Assembly (NCBI GenBank): GCA_013177895.1
Contig: JABLXV010000039.1
Coordinates: 1-35,183 of the forward strand
Source: Brevinematales bacterium
GTDB taxonomy: Bacteria > Spirochaetota > Brevinematia > Brevinematales > GWF1-51-8
Length of the DNA: 35,183 nucleotides
Reading direction: 5' to 3'
Below are positions 8,560 to 17,083 of the stretch, one piece after another; the first letter of the stretch is position 1, and each line of letters starts with the position of its first letter. The notes below the pieces were generated by a model. That model worked only from the letters and a program-made list of their open reading frames with translations. It ran no database searches and had not been told where the DNA came from. Both the position numbers and the translations under genes were made by a program.

Positions 8560-9633
8560 ATGAGCGACGGTACCCTGTCCCAAGATGAGATAGATGCATT
8601 ATTACAAGGCACCGATGAATTAATGACGGAGAACCTTGGGACGACAGCTCCCATGGGTTACGAAGCAGGCCCTTCCGTATCGGCCGAATCCATCTCCGAG
8701 AACGATAAAGCCACCTTAGGCGATCTCCTTCGCGAGATTGGAAGCGCGCAGGCGGCCGCTATCTCGACTCTGACCTCCGTAACGACGAAGTTCAGTTCCC
8801 CGTTTATCGACGCCGGACAGCTCGAAGCGTTGAAGAAGGACATCAAGGGTAAGGTAATACAGGCGAAAGTCAGCCTGACCGGCGGATTAAGCGGCGAATG
8901 GGTCTATATCGTACCTGACAAGAGCGTGCTCGCGGTTACGAATATCCTGATCGGACAGGACGACAACACCGAAGTGACCGACCTCGTGATCAACACATTC
9001 GGCGAGGTAATCACCCAGACCACCGGAGCGCTGATGTCGGTATTGACCGATCGGCTCGGCAAGACGATCACTCCCGGCTTCCCGCATCTCGACTTCCTCC
9101 AGGACGCGACCGCGATCAGCGTAGCGGGCGGCGCATACGTAGTCCGTATGAATTATGTATTCAATCTCCAGGATAAAGGCAGCGCGCGTTTCTTCGTATT
9201 CATCCCGATCACGATGGCGCGCAGTATCATATCGAGCTTTAACGCCGCGAAGAACGCGGGCGCTATGACCGCGGGGCAGGAAGCCGCCGCTCCGATGACC
9301 GGGGTGCAGATCAAGCCCGTGGCGTTCGAACCGTTACAGATGGGCGTGGAGTCCGAGGCGATGGGGAATATCACCCTGCTTCTCGACGTTCCCATGCGCG
9401 TGACAGTCGAACTCGGGCGTACGAAGATGACGATCAAGGATATCCTCGGATTGGGCGAAGGTTCGATCATCGAGCTCGATAAACTCGCCGGCGAACCGGT
9501 CGACATCCTAGTGAACGATAAAGCGATCGCGCAGGGTGAAGTTGTGGTAATCGACGAAAACTTCGCGGTACGTGTGACCAAGATTGTGACGCCGATGGAA
9601 CGTATCTTCGAGTCTCCCGAATCCCAGTTCTAA
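8560..9633 (+). CDS. fliY: Flagellar motor switch protein FliY (FliN-type)
   Basis: A 357-residue switch protein. Residues 5-16 repeat the CheY-binding-type motif LSQDEIDALLQG. The middle is CheC-like and the C-terminal 90 residues are a FliN/SpoA domain (LLDVPMRVTVELGRTKMTIK). In CheC and Bacillus FliY the phosphatase sites read E-x2-N. Here they read EIGS (residues 58-61) and GEVIT, so both asparagines are replaced and phosphatase activity may be lost. GGAGG precedes the ATG. A strong terminator follows, so no fliP or later flagellar genes are co-transcribed here. Confidence 0.93.
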   Translation: MSDGTLSQDEIDALLQGTDELMTENLGTTAPMGYEAGPSVSAESISENDKATLGDLLREIGSAQAAAISTLTSVTTKFSSPFIDAGQLEALKKDIKGKVIQAKVSLTGGLSGEWVYIVPDKSVLAVTNILIGQDDNTEVTDLVINTFGEVITQTTGALMSVLTDRLGKTITPGFPHLDFLQDATAISVAGGAYVVRMNYVFNLQDKGSARFFVFIPITMARSIISSFNAAKNAGAMTAGQEAAAPMTGVQIKPVAFEPLQMGVESEAMGNITLLLDVPMRVTVELGRTKMTIKDILGLGEGSIIELDKLAGEPVDILVNDKAIAQGEVVVIDENFAVRVTKIVTPMERIFESPESQF

Positions 9634-9657
9634 AGCAATCGAAGTTGAGTATAAATA

Positions 9658-9685
9658 AACGCCCCCGCGATGGGGGCGTTTTTCG
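9658..9685. terminator. Terminator between fliY and the FIST gene
   Basis: AACGCCCCC pairs with GGGGGCGTT around a five-base loop, followed by TTTTTCG on the plus strand. A-rich DNA on the other side may let it serve the convergent FIST gene as well. Confidence 0.88.
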
Positions 9686-9703
9686 TTATATGTCGTGTTT
9701 ATT

Positions 9704-10810
9704 TCATTTAAAGACGAGCATCGTCGAGGTCTGGTTGATATGCCCGATATACTGTTCGCCGTAGGTGCTGAACCCGATAGTGGGGATACCGCCGAATATC
9801 CTACCGTACTCGCCGGTGAGCTTTTTTTCCTCGAGCTCGAGGGTACGCAGGATACAGTGGAAATTGATGATCCCGGAAATCCCGCCGAGTTCGGACTTTT
9901 TCTGCTCGACCACCGCCTTCGTATCGGCGATAATATCGCCCGATTCCAGTACGGAAAGCTCCATCCCCTGTTTGACGTTGCAGTAGAAGACGATATTGTC
10001 GCCCTTCATCTGCTGGGGACTGCGGACATACGGCTCGCCTTCCGCCATCAGCCCTACGGGGTTGTGCATGAAGTGATTGGGGAGGTCTGCGGGAGTAGCG
10101 CCGATCGCCTGGGCGTATGCGGCGGCGGCGGGCTGGCCGTTGAATTCGCTCACCGTGCGCGCGGCTTCGTCCACCTTGGTGGCGACCAGCTTAACGGGGA
10201 GCTCCTTGAAGCTCTGGGTCTTGATGATATCGAACTGGACGCCCGGCTTTAATAGCGCGAGGATCGCGGCGTTGGTGTATGAGATACCGCCGGCATAGAC
10301 GTAAGTTTCCTTGAACTTCAAATCGTCTCCCGCCGACGCGCCGATAAAGGTTACATTAGTGAGGTCGCCGATCGTATCCATAATCCGTTCCTCGGCGCCG
10401 CTCATTCCGTCCGCGAGAATAATGCCGATAAACTTGGTGAAATCGATTTCCCGCATCGGTACGCCGTAGTATGCTTCGAACTGATCGAAGGCCGGCTTCA
10501 CGGGGTTACCGTCTTTAATATTTTTCATTACGACTATTTTCGCGTCGAGCATCGCCTCGGAATCGAATCCCATAGCGACGATGGAGTTCTTCAGCATCTG
10601 CCCGGAGACGATTTCCCCGGATGTGGAGCATCCGACAGTGAGGGCGTTACCGAACATATTCTGCATAGCGGCTGCTATGGTGTTGGGGTCGTAGTTAGAC
10701 GACGCGAAAAACAGCACCATCCGCGGGGTAAATGCCCCGAATTTTGTCTTTAGCTCGCTGGCGGCGTCCGCCGGATTAGGAAGGGATGAAAAAGATGTGA
10801 CAATATGCAT
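9704..10810 (-). CDS. FIST-domain sensory protein
   Basis: A 368-residue soluble protein consisting of the FIST N-terminal and C-terminal domains alone. Typical features are the start HIVTSFSS, the segment VGCSTSGEI near residues 78-86, and the C-terminal GGIPTIGFSTYGEQY. FIST domains are thought to bind small ligands such as amino acids and normally sit in signalling proteins. Here no kinase, cyclase or receptor domain is attached, so it probably works through a partner. AGGAGG precedes the ATG. The 69-residue gene upstream ends ten bases before the start, so the two form an operon converging on fliY. Confidence 0.85.
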   Translation of the reverse strand: MHIVTSFSSLPNPADAASELKTKFGAFTPRMVLFFASSNYDPNTIAAAMQNMFGNALTVGCSTSGEIVSGQMLKNSIVAMGFDSEAMLDAKIVVMKNIKDGNPVKPAFDQFEAYYGVPMREIDFTKFIGIILADGMSGAEERIMDTIGDLTNVTFIGASAGDDLKFKETYVYAGGISYTNAAILALLKPGVQFDIIKTQSFKELPVKLVATKVDEAARTVSEFNGQPAAAAYAQAIGATPADLPNHFMHNPVGLMAEGEPYVRSPQQMKGDNIVFYCNVKQGMELSVLESGDIIADTKAVVEQKKSELGGISGIINFHCILRTLELEEKKLTGEYGRIFGGIPTIGFSTYGEQYIGHINQTSTMLVFK

Positions 10811-10820
10811 AGTTTCCTCC

Positions 10821-11030
10821 TTATATCATCGGAACGCGGCCGGTTATCTCCACCGCGAGACGTTTCAGGTGCTCGATCATAACCGGATCGTCGGGCGATT
10901 CAGCGTTATACTTATCAGGATTGATACCCTTGAGAAGCAGCTTGGTCCGGGTCGTGCGCTCGATCAACGGATTACCCTTCGCTCGCTCCTGAACGATCAT
11001 ATCGATCATTTTTCGGATTTGTCCGGCCAC
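10821..11030 (-). CDS. Small hypothetical protein paired with FIST protein
   Basis: A 69-residue charged, helical protein with GTG start; AGGAGG five bases upstream decides the start. A central TTRTKLLLKGINPDKY is its most distinctive segment and looks like a conserved surface. There is no signal peptide or membrane helix. Its stop TAA is directly followed by the AGGAGG of the FIST gene, so translation is probably coupled. It may be a partner or output module of the FIST sensor; that is inference from position only. Confidence 0.72.
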   Translation of the reverse strand: MAGQIRKMIDMIVQERAKGNPLIERTTRTKLLLKGINPDKYNAESPDDPVMIEHLKRLAVEITGRVPMI

Positions 11031-11129
11031 ATGAGCCTCCTAGAATAAATTCATTAATAATACACTAAATAAAACAAAAAATCAGACCTGTTATGTTCTT
11101 AGAGCAGTATACCGCTAAACGGTTAGATA

Positions 11130-11158
11130 ATTATAATAAACAAGTGTGAATTAATCAA
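11130..11158 (-). promoter_or_regulatory. Promoter of the FIST operon
   Basis: On the minus strand TTGATT and a perfect TATAAT are separated by 17 bases. The leader of about 90 bases contains a small ACCG-tttag-CGGT hairpin. Confidence 0.6.
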
Positions 11159-11185
11159 ATTTATCCGCCGATTTCCCGGCAGCGG

Positions 11186-11746
11186 TCACTCCCCGATCTT
11201 AAAGGTCGCGAAAGCGTTCTGCATGATTTTCTTATATTTATCGCCGGAGGATTTCGCGGCATAGGTCATTACCTGATATGCGGTAGCGCCCTTTTTCAGT
11301 ACCGAGACCAGCATTACTATATCCGTACCGGAAATCTTTCCATCGAAAAATCCGCCGTAGCCTGAATCCGCGCCCGCGGCTGCCGCAATCTCCGGCGTCC
11401 AGCTCCGGTCCTCCTCATCCATCAGGTTCTCGCCGATACCAAACGATTCGGGCTTCTGGTACGGCCGGACGATAACGTTTTCAAAAATATCTTCGATATT
11501 TTCATCTTCAGGAATATTATAGTACATGGTAACAAATATCGCGGCCTGATCGTCCGGGCTGAAAAATCCCACGCGGTTACTTTTGGTCTCCTTGCTCCAA
11601 TCAGACGGATGCTCGATAGAAAAGCCCATCTCCTGGTCGGAATAGGTTGTCATCCCGCCGGACTGTTTGCCCCCGGTACTTTTTCCGCCGCACCCGGCAA
11701 AGAAGGATAACAATAAGATAAAGAATAACCCCGAAAAATTCTTCAT
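11186..11746 (-). CDS. Lipoprotein with PsbP-like domain
   Basis: A 186-residue lipoprotein. The signal peptide ends at FFAGC, with the lipidated cysteine near residue 19, followed by a Gly/Ser/Lys-rich linker. The mature region begins with the pattern FSIEHPSDWSKE and continues with strands and a C-terminal helix ending FATFKIGE, as in PsbP/DUF1795-type domains of bacterial lipoproteins. The precise function is unknown. ATG 11746 is chosen because AGGAGG precedes it. It is the last of three genes, starting 8 bases after the previous stop. Confidence 0.72.
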   Translation of the reverse strand: MKNFSGLFFILLLSFFAGCGGKSTGGKQSGGMTTYSDQEMGFSIEHPSDWSKETKSNRVGFFSPDDQAAIFVTMYYNIPEDENIEDIFENVIVRPYQKPESFGIGENLMDEEDRSWTPEIAAAAGADSGYGGFFDGKISGTDIVMLVSVLKKGATAYQVMTYAAKSSGDKYKKIMQNAFATFKIGE

Positions 11747-11754
11747 ATTGCCTC

Positions 11755-12228
11755 CTAATTTAATCCTAATATCTTCACCCATTTCTGGGGGAGATTATTC
11801 GTATTGATACTGTGTACATCCCCGCCGTTGGGGAGACTGTCGTACAGGAAAAGCGTATTATTATCGGAGAGAATGATGATGCAGGGGAGATATCCGGTGT
11901 TCGACACATCCTGTTTCCCGCCCTTGTAATTGATCCAGAAATACATATCCCCGCAGGTCCAGATATTTGTTTCCACGGGGGTGATATTCGTCCATTTCAG
12001 GTCGTTGGAATGAAACTGAGGCATTAGCTTTCCTTTGGGGGAGAGCAGGATGCCTGAATAAGCGTCGCCGGAGTGAATCACCTTGATGAGCGTGCCGTCG
12101 GCATAATCCCCGGTACGCATCCATATCCCCGGTAACGGGTCGTAGACTCCGCTTTTAGTGACAGGCCTGCCGGCGCAGGAGGATGCAATGAATAAGCAAA
12201 TGGCCGCGATCTGTTTCCAAAACTTCAT
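11755..12228 (-). CDS. Hypothetical lipoprotein
   Basis: A 157-residue protein with a lipoprotein signal peptide (lipobox IASSC, cysteine near residue 18). The mature part is rich in aromatic and strand-forming residues (GIWMRTGDYADGTLIKV, YSGILLSPKGKL, WTCGDMYFWINYKGG), suggesting a small beta-sheet domain. No family is recognised. GGGAG precedes the ATG. It starts 13 bases after the membrane-protein gene, within one operon. Confidence 0.68.
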   Translation of the reverse strand: MKFWKQIAAICLFIASSCAGRPVTKSGVYDPLPGIWMRTGDYADGTLIKVIHSGDAYSGILLSPKGKLMPQFHSNDLKWTNITPVETNIWTCGDMYFWINYKGGKQDVSNTGYLPCIIILSDNNTLFLYDSLPNGGDVHSINTNNLPQKWVKILGLN

Positions 12229-12241
12229 GAAACTCCCTTGA

Positions 12242-13171
12242 TCAATTAGAATTCCCCGAACTTTCCTGAGCCTTCGTTAATACATTAAGAATGATCGCGA
12301 TTACTATACATGCCCCGCCGGATATCAGCGCGGTCAGGAATACCGAACGGATCAGGTTGATAAACGGGTCTACCATCTTAGTCAGGATGATAATAAACGC
12401 GGGCGGGATTTCGGTATTTTTCAGCCATTCGCCTGCGGCAATCATCTGCGTCAGAGTGAACCATATACCCATGAGGGGTAACGACGCTAATACGAGAGTA
12501 ACCCCCACAGCGGAAAACCGCCAGAAGCCCGTATTGATCAGAATCATAATAATAAAAATGGCGGCGCATATTCCAGCGAATATCCAGAAGCTCCGCGCGA
12601 TTTTATCATGGAATTCCCGCGTCAGGAAATACAGCCCGCTATGCTTCTCCCCGTCGTAGTCGAATTTTTCCAGTTTGACGTCTTTGCCTTTACCGGAGGA
12701 GCCTTTGATGAAGAAGGTTTCCGCGAATTTGTCTCCCTTCTCATACAGGGGTTCGATGAATTTATTGGTTACAATAAAGATGATAATCTCCTTATCGTTC
12801 AGTCCGGCGACTTCATTCTTCGAGATGCGCAGATTCAGTTCCGGGAACGGCTGCGAGACCGCGGAACTTTGGAACTGTTTCTTCATCATAATGATATAGG
12901 ACGCGAACGTATCCGGGCTCGCGTCATAGAATACGCCCAGCGTATCGGTGCCGATTTTCATCAGGAACGGTTTACTGCTGATGGTAAACGACAGATAGAG
13001 GAAAAAGACGATATTCAGCAGAAAGAACATGACAAAGCCGAGAAATCCCGATAGGCATCCGCGTCCCGCTCCGCCGCTCGTATTCGTACTTCGGGTGGGA
13101 GGCTGCTGGATATATCGTGATTCAGGAGTCTGTCCCGTTGATGAATCCGACGGATTAAAAGATAGCGACAT
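12242..13171 (-). CDS. Four-helix membrane protein of unknown function
   Basis: A 309-residue membrane protein. A Ser/Thr/Pro-rich cytoplasmic N-terminus is followed by a transmembrane helix at about 40-65. An extracytoplasmic domain of about 125 residues follows, then three more helices near 195-220, 225-250 and 275-303. No family is recognised. ATG 13171 has GGAGG upstream; upstream in-frame codons cross the promoter and are rejected. It heads the operon with the two lipoproteins, which suggests an envelope role. Confidence 0.68.
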   Translation of the reverse strand: MSLSFNPSDSSTGQTPESRYIQQPPTRSTNTSGGAGRGCLSGFLGFVMFFLLNIVFFLYLSFTISSKPFLMKIGTDTLGVFYDASPDTFASYIIMMKKQFQSSAVSQPFPELNLRISKNEVAGLNDKEIIIFIVTNKFIEPLYEKGDKFAETFFIKGSSGKGKDVKLEKFDYDGEKHSGLYFLTREFHDKIARSFWIFAGICAAIFIIMILINTGFWRFSAVGVTLVLASLPLMGIWFTLTQMIAAGEWLKNTEIPPAFIIILTKMVDPFINLIRSVFLTALISGGACIVIAIILNVLTKAQESSGNSN

Positions 13172-13262
13172 GAATTTCCTCCAATGCTTATCGATAGATA
13201 CTCCGAAAATTTTGAAGCGCCATCGGGTGTTTTTAATTGAATTTCCGAACCACCCGGCTTTA

Positions 13263-13291
13263 ATTATCCACCCGAAATGAAAATAAATCAA
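13263..13291 (-). promoter_or_regulatory. Promoter of membrane protein-lipoprotein operon
   Basis: On the minus strand TTGATT and GATAAT are separated by 17 bases. The transcript would have a leader of about 85 bases with a CGGGTG / CACCCG stem. Confidence 0.58.
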
Positions 13292-13323
13292 GAGTTACGT
13301 TAAAAAGAGTTGGCCGGTTTATT

Positions 13324-13338
13324 GACGGCCGGGCCGTC
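13324..13338. promoter_or_regulatory. Perfect palindrome between divergent promoters
   Basis: GACGGCC-G-GGCCGTC lies about 40 bases upstream of the -35 of the debranching-enzyme gene and behind the divergent promoter. It could be an operator shared by both; no regulator is identifiable. Confidence 0.35.
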
Positions 13339-13378
13339 TGCCGGAACTTCAACTTTCCGCATTCTACCTATATTTACC

Positions 13379-13406
13379 TTGACATGCCTATTTGCCGCTT
13401 TATACT
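13379..13406 (+). promoter_or_regulatory. Strong promoter of debranching-enzyme gene
   Basis: Consensus TTGACA and TATACT with a 16-base spacer, about 27 bases upstream of the start codon. Confidence 0.7.
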
Positions 13407-13432
13407 ATTGTAAATAAATTCAGGAGGACGGT

Positions 13433-16057
13433 ATGAGAAAAATATGGACTTTATTTTTACTCGCGCTATCTCTTAACGGGGGGTGGGGAATGATACCGAA
13501 GGCGGAACAACTATTCGAGGATCTCGCGATAAAAGTGCCCGCGAAGGAAAAAGCGCAATTCATATACGGCGACAATATCGCCGGATTCTACGAGGGATAT
13601 ACCCATGACTATACCAAGGGACAGGGGTATGTCATGGTGAACGGGGCGATATTCCGCGACTTCGCGTCCTATAACGGCGGAGTGTTCAACGATAAAAAAA
13701 CCGCGGAATACTCTAAGATATGTCCCCAGGGGATACAGACCTATTATAAAGGCAGTTTCGACGAAATGATACTGCACTCGATGGAATACGCGGTCACATT
13801 ATCGGTATATGCCGATAGCGCGGGTATCCTCGGTATCCTGCCTATCGCGTCGATGGCCTCTAAGAAGACCGATATCTCCGATAAGAAGGGCGTTTACCTC
13901 TTCTCGCCGCAGGGAGATACCAGTAAGTCGGTTATCCCGACATTCGTCGCGGTATCGGCGAACGTACCGTTTACGATGACGCTGCTCGAACGCGACAATA
14001 CGAATCAGTACCCCGAACTGAAAAAACCGCTCAATCTCAATAAAATGATGCTGATACCTTTGTTCGCGTCGAAGGATAAAGTGAAAAAGTTTACTATCAA
14101 TATCGCGTTCGGGTTTACCGCGGACGAAGCGGTGAAGAAGGCGGAGTATCTCGCTAAGAAGAACGGGGACGACCTCCAGAAACAGAAGGTCTACGATCTA
14201 CTGACCGCGAGCTACCTCTGGACGGACGATATGGAGTACAACCGCGCGCTGATGTGGGCGAAGCTCGGCGCGTATGTGATGGTCGAACGCGAGTTCGGCG
14301 AGGGGATTTGGGCCGGCCTGCCGTGGTTCAAGCAGAACTGGGGCCGCGATACGTTTATCTCCCTCCCCGGCACCCTGATTGTCACCGGGCAGTTCAAGGA
14401 CGCTATGGGAGTACTGACCAACTTCTCGGTGTTCCAGAATAAGGGCGAACTCGGGATGGAAGTCATGTTCCCCGACGATAACAAAGAGGTTAAGGCGCAG
14501 ATTAAGGAGTACCTCAAGGCGAACTTCGGCGATAAGATGACGTTTAAGGCCGGCAAAATCCTTTGCACCCCGAAGCGTTACTATCTCGACCATGAGAACG
14601 AACTGAAGCAGAAAATCGATAAGATGAAAAAGGATATCCCCGGTATTACCGACGTGACCTATAAAATCGACATCGGCGTAAACTACGGGCGTATCCCGAA
14701 CCGTGTCGCATCCCTCGAGGATATCATCTACAATACCACCGACGGCACGCCGTGGTTTATCCGCGAAGCCCTCGAGTATATCCGTTACACCGGAGACCTC
14801 AAGTTCGCGAAGGAGATTTACCCGGTGGTCAAGCTGGGTATCGAAGGGGCGATCAAGAACTATGTGGACGCCAACGGATTTCTGACGCATGACGACGCGG
14901 ATACATGGATGGACGCGCGTATCGCCGGGAACCTGCCGTGGTCGGCGCGCGGCAACCGCGCGGTCGATATACAGGTACTCTGGTATGTCGCGCTCCAGTC
15001 CGGGGTGACTCTCGCCGAATTCAACGGCGATAAGTCTTCCGCGAAGGCGTGGACGGAGATTATCGATAAACTGAAAGTCAGTTTTCCTAAATATTTCTGG
15101 GACGACTCGCAAAAAATTCTCGCGGACAGGGTCAATAAGTCCGACGTTCCCGACTTTAAGGTACGCCCGAACCAGTTGATGGTGATCTCCGTACCGTTCG
15201 AGGACAGGTTCGTATCGCCGGAAATCGAGGCGTATATCCTGAAGAACGCGGTGAGCGAGCTTTTATACCCCTACGGGATCGCGTCGCTCTCGCAGAAAGA
15301 CCCGTACTTCCACCCGTATCACGAGAATTGGGACAAGTACCATAAAGACGCGGCGTACCATAACGGTACGGTGTGGGGATGGAACGCCGGATTCACGGTG
15401 ACCGCACTGACTCATTACGGGTATACCGAACTTGCCTACGCGCTCGCGACCAATCTCGGCAACCAGATACTTTATATGGGATGCCGCGGCAATATGAGCG
15501 AACTGGTCGAGGCGATACCGAAGAACGGGCAGATCAAGCTCTCCGGCACCTACGCGCAGGCGTGGAGTGCCGCCGAGTATGTCCGTAACGGGTACCAGGA
15601 CTTCGCCGGGTTCATGCCGAACCTGATCGCGAACGAGATCAACCTGATGCCGTCCGTGCCCGGGAAGTGGAATATGTTCTCCTCGGAGATGTCCTTCGGT
15701 TCCGGCGCGAAATTTTCCATCGACTTCAAGCGCGATAAGGGAATATTGTTCTACACGGTGTCGTACAAGGGATATTCGAAGCCCCTGACGCTGAACTTTG
15801 CCCCTCTCGCGGGTAAGGAACGTATCCTTGTGACTGTCAAGATGAAAGCGGGTAAAGCGGTAAAGATCGAGTTCGACCCGTCGAAGAAGTCTGTGAAGGT
15901 GGACGGGAAGGCCGCAAAGGTAACGACTTATCTCAAGTCCTACGAAAGCATTATCGGCGACCTGAAATTCGTCGTGCCGGATACGGGCGCAGATTATCCG
16001 ACGTTGAAGGAGAAAGATTACCTGCAGAAGATTATAGAATCGAAGAAATTTAAGTAA
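13433..16057 (+). CDS. Exported GH133-like glycogen-debranching enzyme
   Basis: An 874-residue protein with a signal peptide (residues 1 to about 19) and no lipobox. The region from about 255 to 700 has hallmarks of the amylo-alpha-1,6-glucosidase domain (GDE C-terminal family, GH133): PWFKQNWGRDTFISLPG near 297-313, then DGTPWFIREAL near 437, HDDADTWMDAR near 484 and RGNRAVDIQVLWY. This (alpha/alpha)6-barrel enzyme cleaves alpha-1,6 branches of alpha-glucans. The N-terminal 200 residues form the expected beta-rich domain, and a strand-rich tail follows the barrel. Export is unusual, since glycogen debranching is normally cytoplasmic, so an external or periplasmic glucan is the likely substrate. 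AGGAGG precedes the ATG. An ankyrin lipoprotein gene follows after nine bases. Confidence 0.82.
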   Translation: MRKIWTLFLLALSLNGGWGMIPKAEQLFEDLAIKVPAKEKAQFIYGDNIAGFYEGYTHDYTKGQGYVMVNGAIFRDFASYNGGVFNDKKTAEYSKICPQGIQTYYKGSFDEMILHSMEYAVTLSVYADSAGILGILPIASMASKKTDISDKKGVYLFSPQGDTSKSVIPTFVAVSANVPFTMTLLERDNTNQYPELKKPLNLNKMMLIPLFASKDKVKKFTINIAFGFTADEAVKKAEYLAKKNGDDLQKQKVYDLLTASYLWTDDMEYNRALMWAKLGAYVMVEREFGEGIWAGLPWFKQNWGRDTFISLPGTLIVTGQFKDAMGVLTNFSVFQNKGELGMEVMFPDDNKEVKAQIKEYLKANFGDKMTFKAGKILCTPKRYYLDHENELKQKIDKMKKDIPGITDVTYKIDIGVNYGRIPNRVASLEDIIYNTTDGTPWFIREALEYIRYTGDLKFAKEIYPVVKLGIEGAIKNYVDANGFLTHDDADTWMDARIAGNLPWSARGNRAVDIQVLWYVALQSGVTLAEFNGDKSSAKAWTEIIDKLKVSFPKYFWDDSQKILADRVNKSDVPDFKVRPNQLMVISVPFEDRFVSPEIEAYILKNAVSELLYPYGIASLSQKDPYFHPYHENWDKYHKDAAYHNGTVWGWNAGFTVTALTHYGYTELAYALATNLGNQILYMGCRGNMSELVEAIPKNGQIKLSGTYAQAWSAAEYVRNGYQDFAGFMPNLIANEINLMPSVPGKWNMFSSEMSFGSGAKFSIDFKRDKGILFYTVSYKGYSKPLTLNFAPLAGKERILVTVKMKAGKAVKIEFDPSKKSVKVDGKAAKVTTYLKSYESIIGDLKFVVPDTGADYPTLKEKDYLQKIIESKKFK

Positions 16058-16066
16058 GGACGGCGA

Positions 16067-17014
16067 ATGAGACCGATTTTGAAGCTGACCGCCGGAGCAA
16101 TTTTCCTGCTAATCTCCGCATCCTGCGCGGTTTTCAGTCCCGAGCGCGCGTTGATCTCCGCCGTACAGAAGGGGAGTATTTCCGAGGCGCAGAGGATGCT
16201 GAATAAGGGCGCGGATATCGACGCGGTTGTGGCGGGATTGGGCACACCGTTGACAGTGGCGTGCGCGAAGGGCGACGTGCTGTTCACGATCCAGCTCCTG
16301 AAATGGGGCGCGGATATTCACCGGACGGACGAGCACGGGCTCGCGCCGCTGTTCTGGGCGGTGTCGCAGGGGCATGCCGACGTCACGGAGTTCCTGCTCG
16401 ACGAGGGCGCGAAGCTGAGCGAGGCGTCCGGTAAGGGATTCGATTCGCTGATTACGGCGTGCCAGTACGGATACGAAAAAGTGGCGGAACTGCTGATAAA
16501 AGCGGGCGCCGATGTGAACAAGCCCGATAAGGACGGGGATACCCCGCTTCATTGGGCGTCCGCGTTCGGGAACTCCGATCTCGTAGCCCTGCTGCTGGAT
16601 TATAACGCCGATATGCACGCGACTAACCTGAACGGCGAGAACCCGTTCCAATGGGCGTATATCACCGGCAGTATGGATGTGGTAAAAATTTACCTGGCGA
16701 GGGGATTCGACCCGAACGACCCCGACAAGAAGGGCATGACCTACCTGCATAAGGCGGCGTGGGACGGTGATTACTCGATGGTCGACCTGCTCCTGCGTTC
16801 CGGCGCGAAGGTGAACGCCTCCGATACGCGCGGCGCGCTCCCGATACATTACGCGTGCAGGAACGGGAGTCTCGATATTATCAAGCTCCTGATCAGGTAC
16901 GGATCGAAAACTAATGAAAAAACGACCGATGAAAAGACGCCGTACATGATGGCGGAGGAATATCAGCATACGGCGGTAATGAATTACTTTAAAGAGAAAA
17001 ATATTACAAATTAA
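16067..17014 (+). CDS. Ankyrin-repeat lipoprotein
   Basis: A 315-residue lipoprotein (lipobox ISASC, cysteine near residue 20) composed almost entirely of about eight ankyrin repeats, with unit patterns such as DGDTPLHWASAFGNSDLVALLL. Ankyrin repeats mediate protein-protein contacts. Membrane anchoring on the periplasmic side suggests a scaffold or inhibitor-like role; the partner is unknown. AAGGA precedes the ATG, and the nine-base gap to the debranching-enzyme gene suggests one transcript. Confidence 0.85.
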   Translation: MRPILKLTAGAIFLLISASCAVFSPERALISAVQKGSISEAQRMLNKGADIDAVVAGLGTPLTVACAKGDVLFTIQLLKWGADIHRTDEHGLAPLFWAVSQGHADVTEFLLDEGAKLSEASGKGFDSLITACQYGYEKVAELLIKAGADVNKPDKDGDTPLHWASAFGNSDLVALLLDYNADMHATNLNGENPFQWAYITGSMDVVKIYLARGFDPNDPDKKGMTYLHKAAWDGDYSMVDLLLRSGAKVNASDTRGALPIHYACRNGSLDIIKLLIRYGSKTNEKTTDEKTPYMMAEEYQHTAVMNYFKEKNITN

Positions 17015-17027
17015 AAATGAATAACTG

Positions 17028-17056
17028 TTGAAAGACGGTCAATATTATGGTATGAT
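17028..17056 (+). promoter_or_regulatory. Promoter of second ankyrin gene
   Basis: TTGAAA and TATGAT are separated by 17 bases, about 28 bases before the start codon. Confidence 0.68.
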
Positions 17057-17083
17057 ATATCGAAAGTTAACGAGGAGGATAGT

